From: Hyphomicrobiales bacterium
Lineage (GTDB): Bacteria > Pseudomonadota > Alphaproteobacteria > Rhizobiales > Aestuariivirgaceae
Reading direction: 5' to 3'
Assembly (NCBI GenBank): GCA_025356765.1
Contig: JANXRO010000366.1
Span: 1 to 10,995 of the forward strand
Length of the DNA: 10,995 nucleotides
The position numbers and the translations under genes are program-made. Below the pieces are notes generated by a model. The model was not told the DNA's origin and searched no databases. It was given only the letters and a program-made list of their open reading frames with translations. Positions 1-6,610 of the stretch are shown here, piece by piece. Position 1 is the first letter of the stretch. Each line of letters opens with the position of its first letter.

Positions 1-681
1 CAAGCGGGTTTTGAAATGGCACCAATCGCCCTTGGCCATCGGGCAAGCATTGCCATGTGTGCATGGCCCCAGCACCTGGGCACCGGCTTTTAACAAAGCC
101 TCGCGCGCAGCCCTTACGCGGGCAAAACCTTGCGGCGTTCCCGGTTCGATGATCACCAACGTGTGGGCAGAATTTTGCCAAAGCCACAGGGTGGATTGCA
201 CAACTTCAGGCAAACCCATTTCAGCAAAAACATATCCGGCCACAACCACATCAGCGCTGCCGTTCACATCTTGCATGCGGGCTTTGCTAATTTTGGCTTG
301 CGGCAAAACTTCTGCGCAAAGGGTTTGCGCCAGCGCTGCAAAACGGTGGTCTTGCTCAATCACATCAAAGCGCTGCAAACTTGGCCAAGTTTCTGAAGCG
401 GCAAAACTGGCTGTTCCCGGCCCTGCCCCCATATCGAGAAATGATGTGGGTTGAAACGCGCCCAAAACAGCTGCCACGTTTTCTAAAACTTTGGTAATGG
501 CCGCATAGGTGGCGGGCATGCGCACGGTTAAATAAGCCCCCAAATCCACCATGCCTGAACTTTGCCCCGCCGCATAAGCCTTGCTCAATTTGGCCGAAGC
601 TTCGCGCCGATCAGTTTGTGGGTTTTGTGCCAGCCATCGCGCAATTGCGGTTTTTAAGGCTTCAGGCATTTCAGATGACAT
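1..681 (-). CDS. Rsm22 family small-subunit-linked methyltransferase, N-terminal part (3' end outside window)
   Basis: Reading the minus strand from the ATG at 681 gives 227 uninterrupted codons to the window edge; the C-terminus is missing. Seen: a SAM-binding motif I, LDMGAGPGT, at about residues 82-90, with an acidic residue after the next strand (FDVIEQD, about 105-111). Three cysteines follow, C207-x5-C213-x7-C221, within GPCTHGNACPMAKGDWCHF. This CxH...CP...WCHF block is typical of the Rsm22/METTL17 family, which acts in small ribosomal subunit assembly, and in the mitochondrial members such cysteines bind a 4Fe-4S cluster. The fourth ligand would lie beyond the edge. Whether bacterial members really methylate rRNA is uncertain. 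It is divergent from the transporter gene at 767, with 85 bp between the two starts. The family call is confident; the exact reaction is not. Confidence 0.88.
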   Translation of the reverse strand, partial: MSSEMPEALKTAIARWLAQNPQTDRREASAKLSKAYAAGQSSGMVDLGAYLTVRMPATYAAITKVLENVAAVLGAFQPTSFLDMGAGPGTASFAASETWPSLQRFDVIEQDHRFAALAQTLCAEVLPQAKISKARMQDVNGSADVVVAGYVFAEMGLPEVVQSTLWLWQNSAHTLVIIEPGTPQGFARVRAAREALLKAGAQVLGPCTHGNACPMAKGDWCHFKTRL

Positions 682-766
682 GATGGTGATACAACAACTC
701 TTGCAATTTTTGCCAGTCTAGCCATCATTGCCGCTCGAATCCAAGTTAATCAGAAAGCTTTCACAA

Positions 767-2005
767 ATGTTCGTTTCATTTTTCCCAAAGCCAAAGTTGT
801 TTTTTATATCGGCGGCGGTGTGGACAATTTTTGCGGTTTTATTCTGGTTTTTCTTTGCGCGAGATTTTGGCGTCCACATCGGCTTGCCCAATCCACCTGA
901 TGGAACGCCGCCCATTATTGGCGTTCAAGTTTTCTGGTCTGCGCCATTTATTTGGTTTTATATTTATTATGCAATTATGGTTGGAATATTTGCAGCAGTG
1001 TGGTGGCGAATATCGCCTACGCGCTGGTTTGCTTGGTCGGTTCTGGGCACTGCCCTCATCGTGTTTTTAACTTATTATAGCGTGCAGGTGGGTGTTGCCA
1101 TCAACAACTGGTATGGCCCGTTTTATGATTTGGTGCAGGCTGCTGTTGGAAAAACGCGACCAGTAACAGCGTCTGAATTTTATGTGGGCATTGGTCAGTT
1201 TTTAGGAATCGCCTTGGTCTATGTGGTGATCAGAGCGTTCATGTCGTTCTTCATCAGCCACTATGTATTTCGCTGGCGCAATGCGATGAATGATTTTTAT
1301 GTGTCACATTGGGCAACGCTGCGCACTGTGGAAGGCGCCTCTCAACGTATCCAAGATGACACGATGCGCTTTTCGACAACGCTTGAAGATTTGGGCGGAA
1401 GCCTGATTGAATCGGTGATGACATTGATTGCGTTTTTCCCCATTCTTTTGGGCTATTCCAAATATGTCACACAGATCCCTGTGTTTGGCACAATTCCATA
1501 TCCTTTGGTGCTTACCGCAATTTTATGGGCTGTCTTTGGAACCAGTTTGATTGCCCTGATCGGCATCAAACTTCCAGGGCTAGAATTTCGTAACCAGCGG
1601 GTGGAAGCGGCATATCGCAAGGAACTGGTTATCGGTGAAAATGATCCTGCCCGTGCGCAGCCCATGACATTGGCAGAGCTTTTCTCAGGCGTGCGCACCA
1701 ATTATTTCCGGCTTTATTTTCACTATGTCTATTTCAACATTGGCCGTTATCTCTATCTGCAAACAGACAACATTTTTGCCTATATCGTTTTAATTCCAAC
1801 CCTTGTTGCCGGAACGATAACTTTAGGGTTGTTGCAGCAGATCACCAACGCCATGGATCAAATGCGGGGATCATTCCAATATCTCATCAATTCCTGGCCA
1901 ACGATCGTTCGTATGCTTTCAATCTACAAACGCCTTCGCGCATTTGAAGCTGTAATTGAAGGCAAACCATTGGAGCCAATCAACTTGGAGCCAGTGAACA
2001 GCTGA
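767..2005 (+). CDS. sbmA: SbmA/BacA family peptide transporter, inner membrane
   Basis: This 412-residue polytopic protein matches the SbmA/BacA family, which imports proline-rich and other antimicrobial peptides using the proton gradient and which, as BacA, supports chronic host infection in rhizobia and Brucella. Seen: the family N-terminus MFVSFFPKPKLFF; hydrophobic segments near 12-30, 60-80, 88-112, 142-165, 213-230, 244-265 and 335-355; the family blocks SHYVFRWRNAMNDFY (164-178), DDTMRFSTTLEDLG (197-210), IKLPGLEFRNQRVEAAYRKE (267-286) and FRLYFHYVYFNIGR (314-327). No nucleotide-binding domain follows, so this is the SbmA form and not the ABC-fused type. An in-frame TTG at 728 would add 13 residues. 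I chose the ATG at 767 because family members begin MFxSFFPKP; its Shine-Dalgarno is weak. The C-terminal tail carries a short repeat (LEPINLEPVN). In rhizobia the gene is called bacA. Confidence 0.95.
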   Translation: MFVSFFPKPKLFFISAAVWTIFAVLFWFFFARDFGVHIGLPNPPDGTPPIIGVQVFWSAPFIWFYIYYAIMVGIFAAVWWRISPTRWFAWSVLGTALIVFLTYYSVQVGVAINNWYGPFYDLVQAAVGKTRPVTASEFYVGIGQFLGIALVYVVIRAFMSFFISHYVFRWRNAMNDFYVSHWATLRTVEGASQRIQDDTMRFSTTLEDLGGSLIESVMTLIAFFPILLGYSKYVTQIPVFGTIPYPLVLTAILWAVFGTSLIALIGIKLPGLEFRNQRVEAAYRKELVIGENDPARAQPMTLAELFSGVRTNYFRLYFHYVYFNIGRYLYLQTDNIFAYIVLIPTLVAGTITLGLLQQITNAMDQMRGSFQYLINSWPTIVRMLSIYKRLRAFEAVIEGKPLEPINLEPVNS

Positions 2006-2017
2006 AAAATGTGAAGA

Positions 2018-2093
<76 letters not shown>

Positions 2094-2104
2094 AACTGGT
2101 GGCG

Positions 2105-2133
2105 TGAATAGCCAGAGTTTTTGGGGAATGCAA
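2105..2133 (-). promoter_or_regulatory. Possible promoter of the tRNA-Val gene
   Basis: On the minus strand, TTGCAT (2133-2128) and TATTCA (2110-2105) are separated by exactly 17 bp. This places transcription start a few bases upstream of the mature tRNA 5' end at 2093. Both hexamers match the sigma-70 consensus at only three of six positions, so the call rests mainly on spacing and position. Confidence 0.35.
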
Positions 2134-2166
2134 GGTTAAGTGTAATTATTTTTTAAGTGGGCAAAA

Positions 2167-2826
2167 ATGAACCTCTCAGGCTTTACATTTATTCCCGATC
2201 TGCCCACGTTTCTCGCATACACGGGCGCATCGCTTCTGCTGTTCTTAACGCCGGGACCAGATATGAGCTTGTGGCTTTCGCGCACCATCGTGTCGGGCCG
2301 GAACGCCGGGCTTGCAACACTTGTGGGCACGAATCTTGGTTGTGTTGTGCACACACTATTGGCGGCCTTTGGCGTTTCGGCATTGATTGCCGCCTCCCAC
2401 ACCGGGTTTTTATTGCTCAAAATATTTGGTGCCCTTTATCTGTTGTGGTTGGCTGTGGATGCCATTCGAAATGGTTCATCACTCAATGTTGCAACAACGG
2501 GTGCCAAATCTGTCAGCACGCTCAACAGCTTTTTGATGGGCCTCAGCGTTAATCTTACCAACCCGAAGGTGGTTTTGTTTTTCATCACCTTCTTGCCGCA
2601 GTTTATTTCAGCAACAGATCCTGATGCCCGCGCCAAGCTGTTGTTTCTGGGGTTATATTTTGTGGCTTTGAACACACCACTGGCCATATTGCTGATTTTG
2701 GGCGCAGAGAAATTGGTCGATTGGCTGAAAAGCCGAAAACGCGTGTTGCGTGGAATAGATTTCACCTTTGCTGGCGTGTTTGCCATCTTCGCTGTGAAGA
2801 TTGCCTTTACTCAGGGCCGTGGGTGA
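2167..2826 (+). CDS. LysE/RhtB family amino-acid exporter
   Basis: This is a 219-residue, six-helix-type inner-membrane protein of the LysE/RhtB superfamily, whose members export amino acids such as lysine, homoserine, threonine or leucine and related compounds. Seen: the signature LTPGPDM (27-33) at the end of the first hydrophobic segment (about 14-30), then GRNAGLATLVGTNLG (44-58), a hydrophobic run 59-100, the family block MGLSVNLTNPKVVLFFITFL (124-143) with the NPK turn at 132-134, and two further hydrophobic segments near 158-180 and 198-213. Length is close to the family's usual 200-220. The ATG at 2167 is preceded by only a weak purine-rich stretch. No LysG/Lrp-type regulator is adjacent, so the substrate cannot be inferred. 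It stands alone between the tRNA and the convergent desaturase-family gene. Confidence 0.92.
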   Translation: MNLSGFTFIPDLPTFLAYTGASLLLFLTPGPDMSLWLSRTIVSGRNAGLATLVGTNLGCVVHTLLAAFGVSALIAASHTGFLLLKIFGALYLLWLAVDAIRNGSSLNVATTGAKSVSTLNSFLMGLSVNLTNPKVVLFFITFLPQFISATDPDARAKLLFLGLYFVALNTPLAILLILGAEKLVDWLKSRKRVLRGIDFTFAGVFAIFAVKIAFTQGRG

Positions 2827-2874
2827 AAACCCAATTTGGGATTATGCGTGCTTTAACTGCCTGAGCGTTCGCTG

Positions 2875-3876
2875 TCAAGCATTATTTTCCTTTTTAAGAC
2901 TTTCTTGCTTCAACTTGAAGCTTTTAAAAATCAACGCCCCTGCCCTGGTGATGGGTGCAAGCATGCTGCCAATGGCAGTTTCCAGCGCGTCATCTTCGTG
3001 GCCCAGGCCGAAACTAAATTTCTCGCCTTTTTTGGGCACATATAAAGTTCCAAAGGCCCAATCCCAAACCGATAGGCAATAGCCCAAGTTCTTGTCAAAA
3101 TGCGCCGGATTGGTGGAATGATGCACCTGATGATGCGCTGGCGCTTGAATGATTTTGCCCAAAACACCCGTGGCATAAAATGGAAGTTCAGAATGACGCA
3201 GATGCAAGATGGTATACCAAAATGCCATTGAAATATAATTGGCCGTCATTGGGTCAACCACCTGTGACTGGGCACCAAAATACCAAACCATCGGGCCTTG
3301 CACCAAGCATGAAGCACCGCCCATCAAAATTGGAAACAGCACCAATTCCAGCGGGTGTTGACGCCATTCAGTCAGCGGGGTTAGCACCTCAGCCGAATGA
3401 TGCACTTTGTGAAATTCCCACAATGCCGGAATTTTATGCATCAACAAATGTGAAAACCAATAACCAAATTCAACCGCCATAAAAACCAAAAACATGGTGA
3501 AAGCGGTGATCATCCAACTGGGGCCAATGGCTGGCGGCGGATCGCCAAAAATATTCGTTAAGGCCAAAACTGTTCCGTGTACGGAGAAAAAAGTGGTGCC
3601 GCCCACCAACAACACTTGCAACAGCAAATAATAAATGCCGATGAAAAATAGTTTTATATCAAGTTGCGTAGAGGCATGGCCAAACAGGCGTTTTGGAAAA
3701 ACCAGATTTTTAGCGGCAGTGATCGAAAGCAAAGCTTTGCGCTTGAACAACGCATAGATCAAAATTGCAGTTATGCCTGCGCCAACATAAGTGGCCCAAT
3801 AATATTGCGTTCCCGGATGCAGAAGATATCCTACGGGGAAGAAAATATAAGTCGCAATGTTTGATAACAGTTCCAC
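2875..3876 (-). CDS. Sterol desaturase / fatty-acid hydroxylase family membrane di-iron protein
   Basis: This 333-residue membrane protein has the histidine boxes of the fatty-acid hydroxylase superfamily (sterol C5 desaturase, alkylglycerol monooxygenase, beta-carotene hydroxylase relatives). Seen: H143-x3-H147 (HLLMH), H156-xx-H159-H160 (HKVHH), H225/H228, and H248-H249-xx-H252-H253 (HHQVHHSTN). These would hold two irons at the cytosolic membrane face. Hydrophobic segments lie near 8-20, 26-44, 74-95, 120-142 and 175-200. The bacterial substrate is not predictable; membrane lipids, hopanoids and ether lipids are all possible. The start is GTG at 3876, because the next in-frame methionine (122) would remove much of the membrane domain. 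GTG is preceded by GAAAGG at a 5-nt T-run spacing, and that Shine-Dalgarno overlaps the 3' foot of a hairpin. The C-terminal ~30 residues are lysine-rich. Confidence 0.9.
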   Translation of the reverse strand: MELLSNIATYIFFPVGYLLHPGTQYYWATYVGAGITAILIYALFKRKALLSITAAKNLVFPKRLFGHASTQLDIKLFFIGIYYLLLQVLLVGGTTFFSVHGTVLALTNIFGDPPPAIGPSWMITAFTMFLVFMAVEFGYWFSHLLMHKIPALWEFHKVHHSAEVLTPLTEWRQHPLELVLFPILMGGASCLVQGPMVWYFGAQSQVVDPMTANYISMAFWYTILHLRHSELPFYATGVLGKIIQAPAHHQVHHSTNPAHFDKNLGYCLSVWDWAFGTLYVPKKGEKFSFGLGHEDDALETAIGSMLAPITRAGALIFKSFKLKQESLKKENNA

Positions 3877-3913
3877 AAAAACCTTTCAGCGCGAAAACAA
3901 ATTTCGCGCTGAA
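3877..3913 (-). terminator. Strong hairpin plus T-run between the glycine-zipper gene and the desaturase-family gene
   Basis: The arms TTCAGCGCGAAA (3885-3896) and TTTCGCGCTGAA (3902-3913) are perfectly complementary over 12 bp around a 5-nt loop. On the minus strand the stem is followed by AGG and then five T (3881-3877), as in an intrinsic terminator for the gene ending at 3949. The T-run begins three bases after the stem, which is slightly loose. The same bases form the Shine-Dalgarno region (GAAAGG, 3887-3882) and spacer of the desaturase-family gene, so a role in attenuation or translation control is equally possible. Confidence 0.65.
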
Positions 3914-3948
3914 GGCATTCAAACGAATTCAGTTTAACTTTGGGTTAA

Positions 3949-4293
3949 TCAATAGTTGCCCATGCAATCTTGATAGGCTTCATAATAAGCATGGCGCTGG
4001 GCTTGTGAGCCAGAAACTGCACCGCCTACACCGCCAGCAAGGCCACCAATGGCCAAACCAGTTGCAATATTGCTGCCAGCGCCACCGCCGGTGATTGCGC
4101 CAAACAAGCCGCCTGTTGCGGCACCAAGGGCCAAACCACCCACTACATGATCTGTGCCAACATGGCGGGCCACATTGCGAGCATATGAACGGCAATAGGA
4201 TGATTTTGTGCGCGCGAAGCTTGCATCAGCAGTGCCAATAAATGTTGCGGCGGCAAGTGCGATTGCAAGTGTTGCTTTGAAAGTTTTATTCAT
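3949..4293 (-). CDS. Small exported glycine-zipper protein
   Basis: This is a 114-residue protein. Seen: a signal peptide with lysines, a hydrophobic core and an Ala-rich end (1 to about 27, cleavage likely after ASFA); SSYCRSYARNVARHV (31-45); a glycine-zipper stretch of small residues with G every 3-4 positions (about 52-95), able to form a helical hairpin in a membrane; and a C-terminal EAYQDCMGNY. The two cysteines of the mature chain (C34, C110) flank the zipper and may pair in the periplasm. Family knowledge: such YMGG-type glycine-zipper proteins are small envelope proteins of mostly unknown function. An upstream in-frame start at 4389 is rejected in favour of 4293, which has an AAGGAG site and gives a proper signal peptide. 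It appears monocistronic, with a hairpin 36 bp after its stop. Confidence 0.85.
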   Translation of the reverse strand: MNKTFKATLAIALAAATFIGTADASFARTKSSYCRSYARNVARHVGTDHVVGGLALGAATGGLFGAITGGGAGSNIATGLAIGGLAGGVGGAVSGSQAQRHAYYEAYQDCMGNY

Positions 4294-4299
4294 TTTCGT

Positions 4300-4305
4300 C
4301 TCCTT
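4300..4305 (-). promoter_or_regulatory. Shine-Dalgarno site fixing the glycine-zipper start
   Basis: AAGGAG lies 6 nt upstream of the ATG at 4293 on the minus strand. It is one of the strongest ribosome-binding sites in the window and decides against the longer reading frame starting at 4389. Confidence 0.85.
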
Positions 4306-4352
4306 GGGTTTTGATCTGTCTAACTTGGATTTGGTTCTAGAAGAACGAACCT

Positions 4353-4367
4353 GAACGTAGGATGAAC
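4353..4367 (+). promoter_or_regulatory. Possible LexA-type box (GAAC-N7-GAAC)
   Basis: GAAC (4353-4356), 7 bp, GAAC (4364-4367) form a direct repeat of the form known as the SOS box in Alphaproteobacteria (GTTC-N7-GTTC on the other strand). It lies 60 bp upstream of the glycine-zipper start codon, in that gene's promoter region. Two more GAAC copies sit just to its left (4343 and 4347). The motif has only 8 fixed bases, so about 0.3 chance matches are expected in a window this size over both strands. Confidence 0.3.
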
Positions 4368-4398
4368 TTAAACAGCAGACTTTGTTCAAATTAGGGAT

Positions 4399-5298
4399 TT
4401 AAACCAGTTTAGCGGGAAACCCATCGGCGCGCAAATCCGTATTCAGTTGGTCTTCCAATAGCTTAGCAATCTGTGTTGATTGGGCTGCACCACCGTAGGC
4501 GGCCTTGCCCTTCACAAAGGTTTCGAGAGTTTTTTGTGCTAAATCCAAAGGAACGCCAAAATCTTCGCCGAATTTTTTGGCAAATCCCAAATCTTTCAAG
4601 GCCAAGTCCATCGTGAAGTCGATGTCATAGGAACCATTCAGAATCAGTTGGCCTTCAGTTTCATGGACAAAGCTGTTGCCGCTTGAAGCTTGGATGGCCC
4701 GCCAGCTTTGGCCCAGATCCAACCCGCCGCGTTTTGCCAACATCAAGGCTTCTGCATCTGCCACCAAATGAATGAAGGCCAACATGTTGGTGATCACTTT
4801 GATGATGGAAGCGGAACCCAATGGCCCCATGAAAAAAATGCGGTTGCCAATTTTTTCAAGCGCAGATTTATGGTGTTCGAACTGCGCCTGTTCGCCACCC
4901 ACCAGAACTGTCACTTCACCCCGCGCTGCTAAATGCACGCCGCCTGTCACGGGTGCTTCCAACATGTCAACGCCGTGGCCTTTTGCAATTTCAGCCAAAC
5001 GCAAAACATCATCGCGGCCCAAAGTGGAATTTTCAATCCACGTTGCACCGCGCTTTAGATGCGGCAACATTTGTGCCAGCACCTTTTCTGAAACGGCAGG
5101 AGAAGGCAGGCATGTGATGATGTGATCAACCTGCCCCGCCAATTCTGCAATGGTGTCGGCGCGCTTTGCCCCTGCGGCCACATGCCGATCAGCCAAGCTT
5201 GGGTTCAGATCATAAACAACAAGATCAAAGCCGCCGCGAATGAGGCACATGGCCAAATGGCCGCCCAAATGTCCAAGACCAATATATCCGTATTTCAT
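4399..5298 (-). CDS. NAD(P)-dependent beta-hydroxyacid dehydrogenase (3-hydroxyisobutyrate dehydrogenase family)
   Basis: This 299-residue protein belongs to the family that includes 3-hydroxyisobutyrate dehydrogenase, tartronate semialdehyde reductase (GarR/GlxR) and 6-phosphogluconate dehydrogenase-like enzymes. Seen: the N-terminal Rossmann motif GYIGLGHLG (4-12), with an acidic residue after the second strand (YDLNPS, 29-34); the substrate-binding motif EAPVTGG (114-120); the catalytic-type lysine in KVITNM (K167, N171); and KDLGFAKKF (236-243) in the helical C-terminal domain. Length is normal for the family. Its ATG overlaps the stop of the upstream enolase-superfamily gene by four bases (ATGA), so the two are almost certainly co-transcribed and translationally coupled. 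A role reducing or oxidising a semialdehyde/hydroxyacid formed from the dehydratase product is inferred. The exact substrate is unknown. Confidence 0.92.
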   Translation of the reverse strand: MKYGYIGLGHLGGHLAMCLIRGGFDLVVYDLNPSLADRHVAAGAKRADTIAELAGQVDHIITCLPSPAVSEKVLAQMLPHLKRGATWIENSTLGRDDVLRLAEIAKGHGVDMLEAPVTGGVHLAARGEVTVLVGGEQAQFEHHKSALEKIGNRIFFMGPLGSASIIKVITNMLAFIHLVADAEALMLAKRGGLDLGQSWRAIQASSGNSFVHETEGQLILNGSYDIDFTMDLALKDLGFAKKFGEDFGVPLDLAQKTLETFVKGKAAYGGAAQSTQIAKLLEDQLNTDLRADGFPAKLV

Positions 5299-6488
5299 CG
5301 TATTGGCACATTCGTTGTTTCAAGATGCAGCTTGTCGCCTGTATAGGGCAGCGACAAAGCGACCTCTTCGTTCAGTTCCACACCTAAACCCGGCTCGGTT
5401 GAAGGGATCACAAACCCCTCCTCCCAACGGATGGGCTTTTTCAAAAGCTTGGCAAATATGCCAGAGAAATCTTCAATCGATTCCAAAATCAAGAAATTAG
5501 GAATCGACGTGGCAAATTGAATGTTGGCCGCCGCTTCAATCGGCCCCGCATAAAGATGCGGCGCAATTTGCGCATAAAAAGGTTCTGCCATTGCCGCAAT
5601 TTTTTTCGATTCCATAATGCCGCCAACGCGCCCCAAGGCCATTTGCAAAATAGCTGCCGCCCGGCATTCCAACACGCGGGCGAATTCATATTTTGTGGTC
5701 AAGCGTTCGCCCGTCGCAATGGGAATTGAGGTGCCGCGCGCCACCAAGGCCATTTCTTCTGGTCGTTCAGCAGGTGTTGGTTCTTCAAACCAAAGTGGAT
5801 CATAAGGTTCAATATGTTTGGCAAAACGAATTGCGCCTGCGGGTGTGAATTGGCCGTGCGTGCCAAACAGCAAATCAGCTTTTGTGCCCACGGCTTCTCT
5901 GATCAATTTGCAAAACTTGGCACAAAGCTCCATTGATTCCAATGACGGTTGCCTCGGATCAAAAGCAGAATATGGGGCTGCGGGATCAAATTTAATTCCG
6001 GTGAAACCCATTTTAACATAGTCAGCGGCGCGTTCAGCAGATTGTTCGGCATTCCAATAAATGGCGTCCGTTTGGCCCTTGGCCAAGTTGGGATAAATGT
6101 AAGTATATGACCGCAGCTTTTCGTGAACCTTGCCACCCAGCAATTCATAAACGGGCCGACCCACAGCCTTGCCCATAATATCCCACAACGCAATTTCCAA
6201 ACCGGAAATAACGCTCACCAATGTAATATCCGGCCTTGCCGAATATCCGCTTGAATAGGCCTTGCGCCACATGGCCTCCAAATCAAACGGGTTCATATTT
6301 TCAACATAGCGGCCGAAAGTATCTTCAATCGCGGCCTGCATCACCTTGGGGCCGAAGGTATCGCAATACACTTCGCCAATTCCGGTGATGCCGTTATCGG
6401 TTGTTAATTTTACGAAAATGAAATAGCGCCCGCCCCAGCCCGGTGGTGGGTTTCCCACGATGAAAACTTTAAGGTCTTTAACTTTCAT
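5295..6488 (-). CDS. Mandelate racemase / muconate lactonizing enzyme family protein (likely sugar-acid dehydratase type)
   Basis: This is a 397-residue enolase-superfamily protein. Seen: the N-terminal capping domain with GRYFIFVKLTTDNGITGIGE (20-39) and ISGLEIALWDIMGKAVGRPV (94-113); the barrel motifs GIKFD (164-168, K166), FGTHGQFTP (208-216, H211), WFEEP (233-237), ATGERL (258-263, E261), LQMALGRVGG (281-290), APHLYAGP (309-316, H311) and LILE (333-336, E336). Family members of this layout abstract the proton alpha to a carboxylate, and many dehydrate aldonic or aldaric acids to 2-keto-3-deoxy acids. The best-matched type is the galactonate/mannonate dehydratase-like group, but the usual Asp two residues before H211 is Gly209 and the Asp that partners the barrel His is Ala284, so the chemistry may differ. 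The start ATG (6488) follows AAGGGA closely. It is the first gene of an operon with the dehydrogenase, divergent from the GMC gene. Confidence 0.9.
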   Translation of the reverse strand: MKVKDLKVFIVGNPPPGWGGRYFIFVKLTTDNGITGIGEVYCDTFGPKVMQAAIEDTFGRYVENMNPFDLEAMWRKAYSSGYSARPDITLVSVISGLEIALWDIMGKAVGRPVYELLGGKVHEKLRSYTYIYPNLAKGQTDAIYWNAEQSAERAADYVKMGFTGIKFDPAAPYSAFDPRQPSLESMELCAKFCKLIREAVGTKADLLFGTHGQFTPAGAIRFAKHIEPYDPLWFEEPTPAERPEEMALVARGTSIPIATGERLTTKYEFARVLECRAAAILQMALGRVGGIMESKKIAAMAEPFYAQIAPHLYAGPIEAAANIQFATSIPNFLILESIEDFSGIFAKLLKKPIRWEEGFVIPSTEPGLGVELNEEVALSLPYTGDKLHLETTNVPIR

Positions 6489-6501
6489 TTCCCTTGTCCC
6501 C

Positions 6502-6583
6502 TTTTTGCCAAACCTAAGCCAGCAGCTGCTTTAGCGCAAACGTAGTTTGGCAAAAATTTTTCACCTGCTGGCCGCTTGCCAAA
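6502..6583. promoter_or_regulatory. Shared divergent control region with repeated TTGCCAAA operators
   Basis: The 122-bp spacer between two divergent catabolic genes contains a perfect 12-bp inverted repeat: TTTTTGCCAAAC (6502-6513) and GTTTGGCAAAAA (6545-6556), whose centres are 43 bp apart, close to four helical turns. A third core copy, TTGCCAAA, lies at 6576-6583, and a perfect palindrome AGCAGCTGCT (6521-6530) sits between the first two. The layout is what one expects from a regulator binding two or three sites on the same face of DNA and controlling both genes. The regulator itself is not in the window and its family cannot be told from the sequence. Confidence 0.6.
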
Positions 6584-6610
6584 GCAGCATCAATACGTTC
6601 AGAAACAGCC

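Noticed and set aside
11..454. Plus-strand reading frame of 147 codons
   Set aside because: It is the shadow of the minus-strand Rsm22 gene, whose frame has a SAM motif and cysteine block; the plus frame shows no recognisable domain.
728..766. TTG start adding 13 residues to the SbmA/BacA protein
   Set aside because: Family members begin MFxSFFPKP, which matches the ATG at 767.
2436..2786. Minus-strand reading frame of 116 codons inside the LysE-family gene
   Set aside because: It is a shadow frame with no domain features, and the plus-strand frame carries the full LysE signature.
2827..2874. Bidirectional terminator between the LysE-family and desaturase-family genes
   Set aside because: Only very short inverted repeats (CCCAA-T-TTGGG, AGCGTTCGCT) with tiny loops are present, so there is no credible stem.
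3180..3482. Plus-strand reading frame of 100 codons inside the desaturase-family gene
   Set aside because: It is opposite the histidine-box region of a clear membrane enzyme; low-complexity Pro/Ala composition and no domain.
4294..4389. Longer start for the glycine-zipper protein
   Set aside because: It would bury the signal peptide, and the AAGGAG site clearly serves the ATG at 4293.
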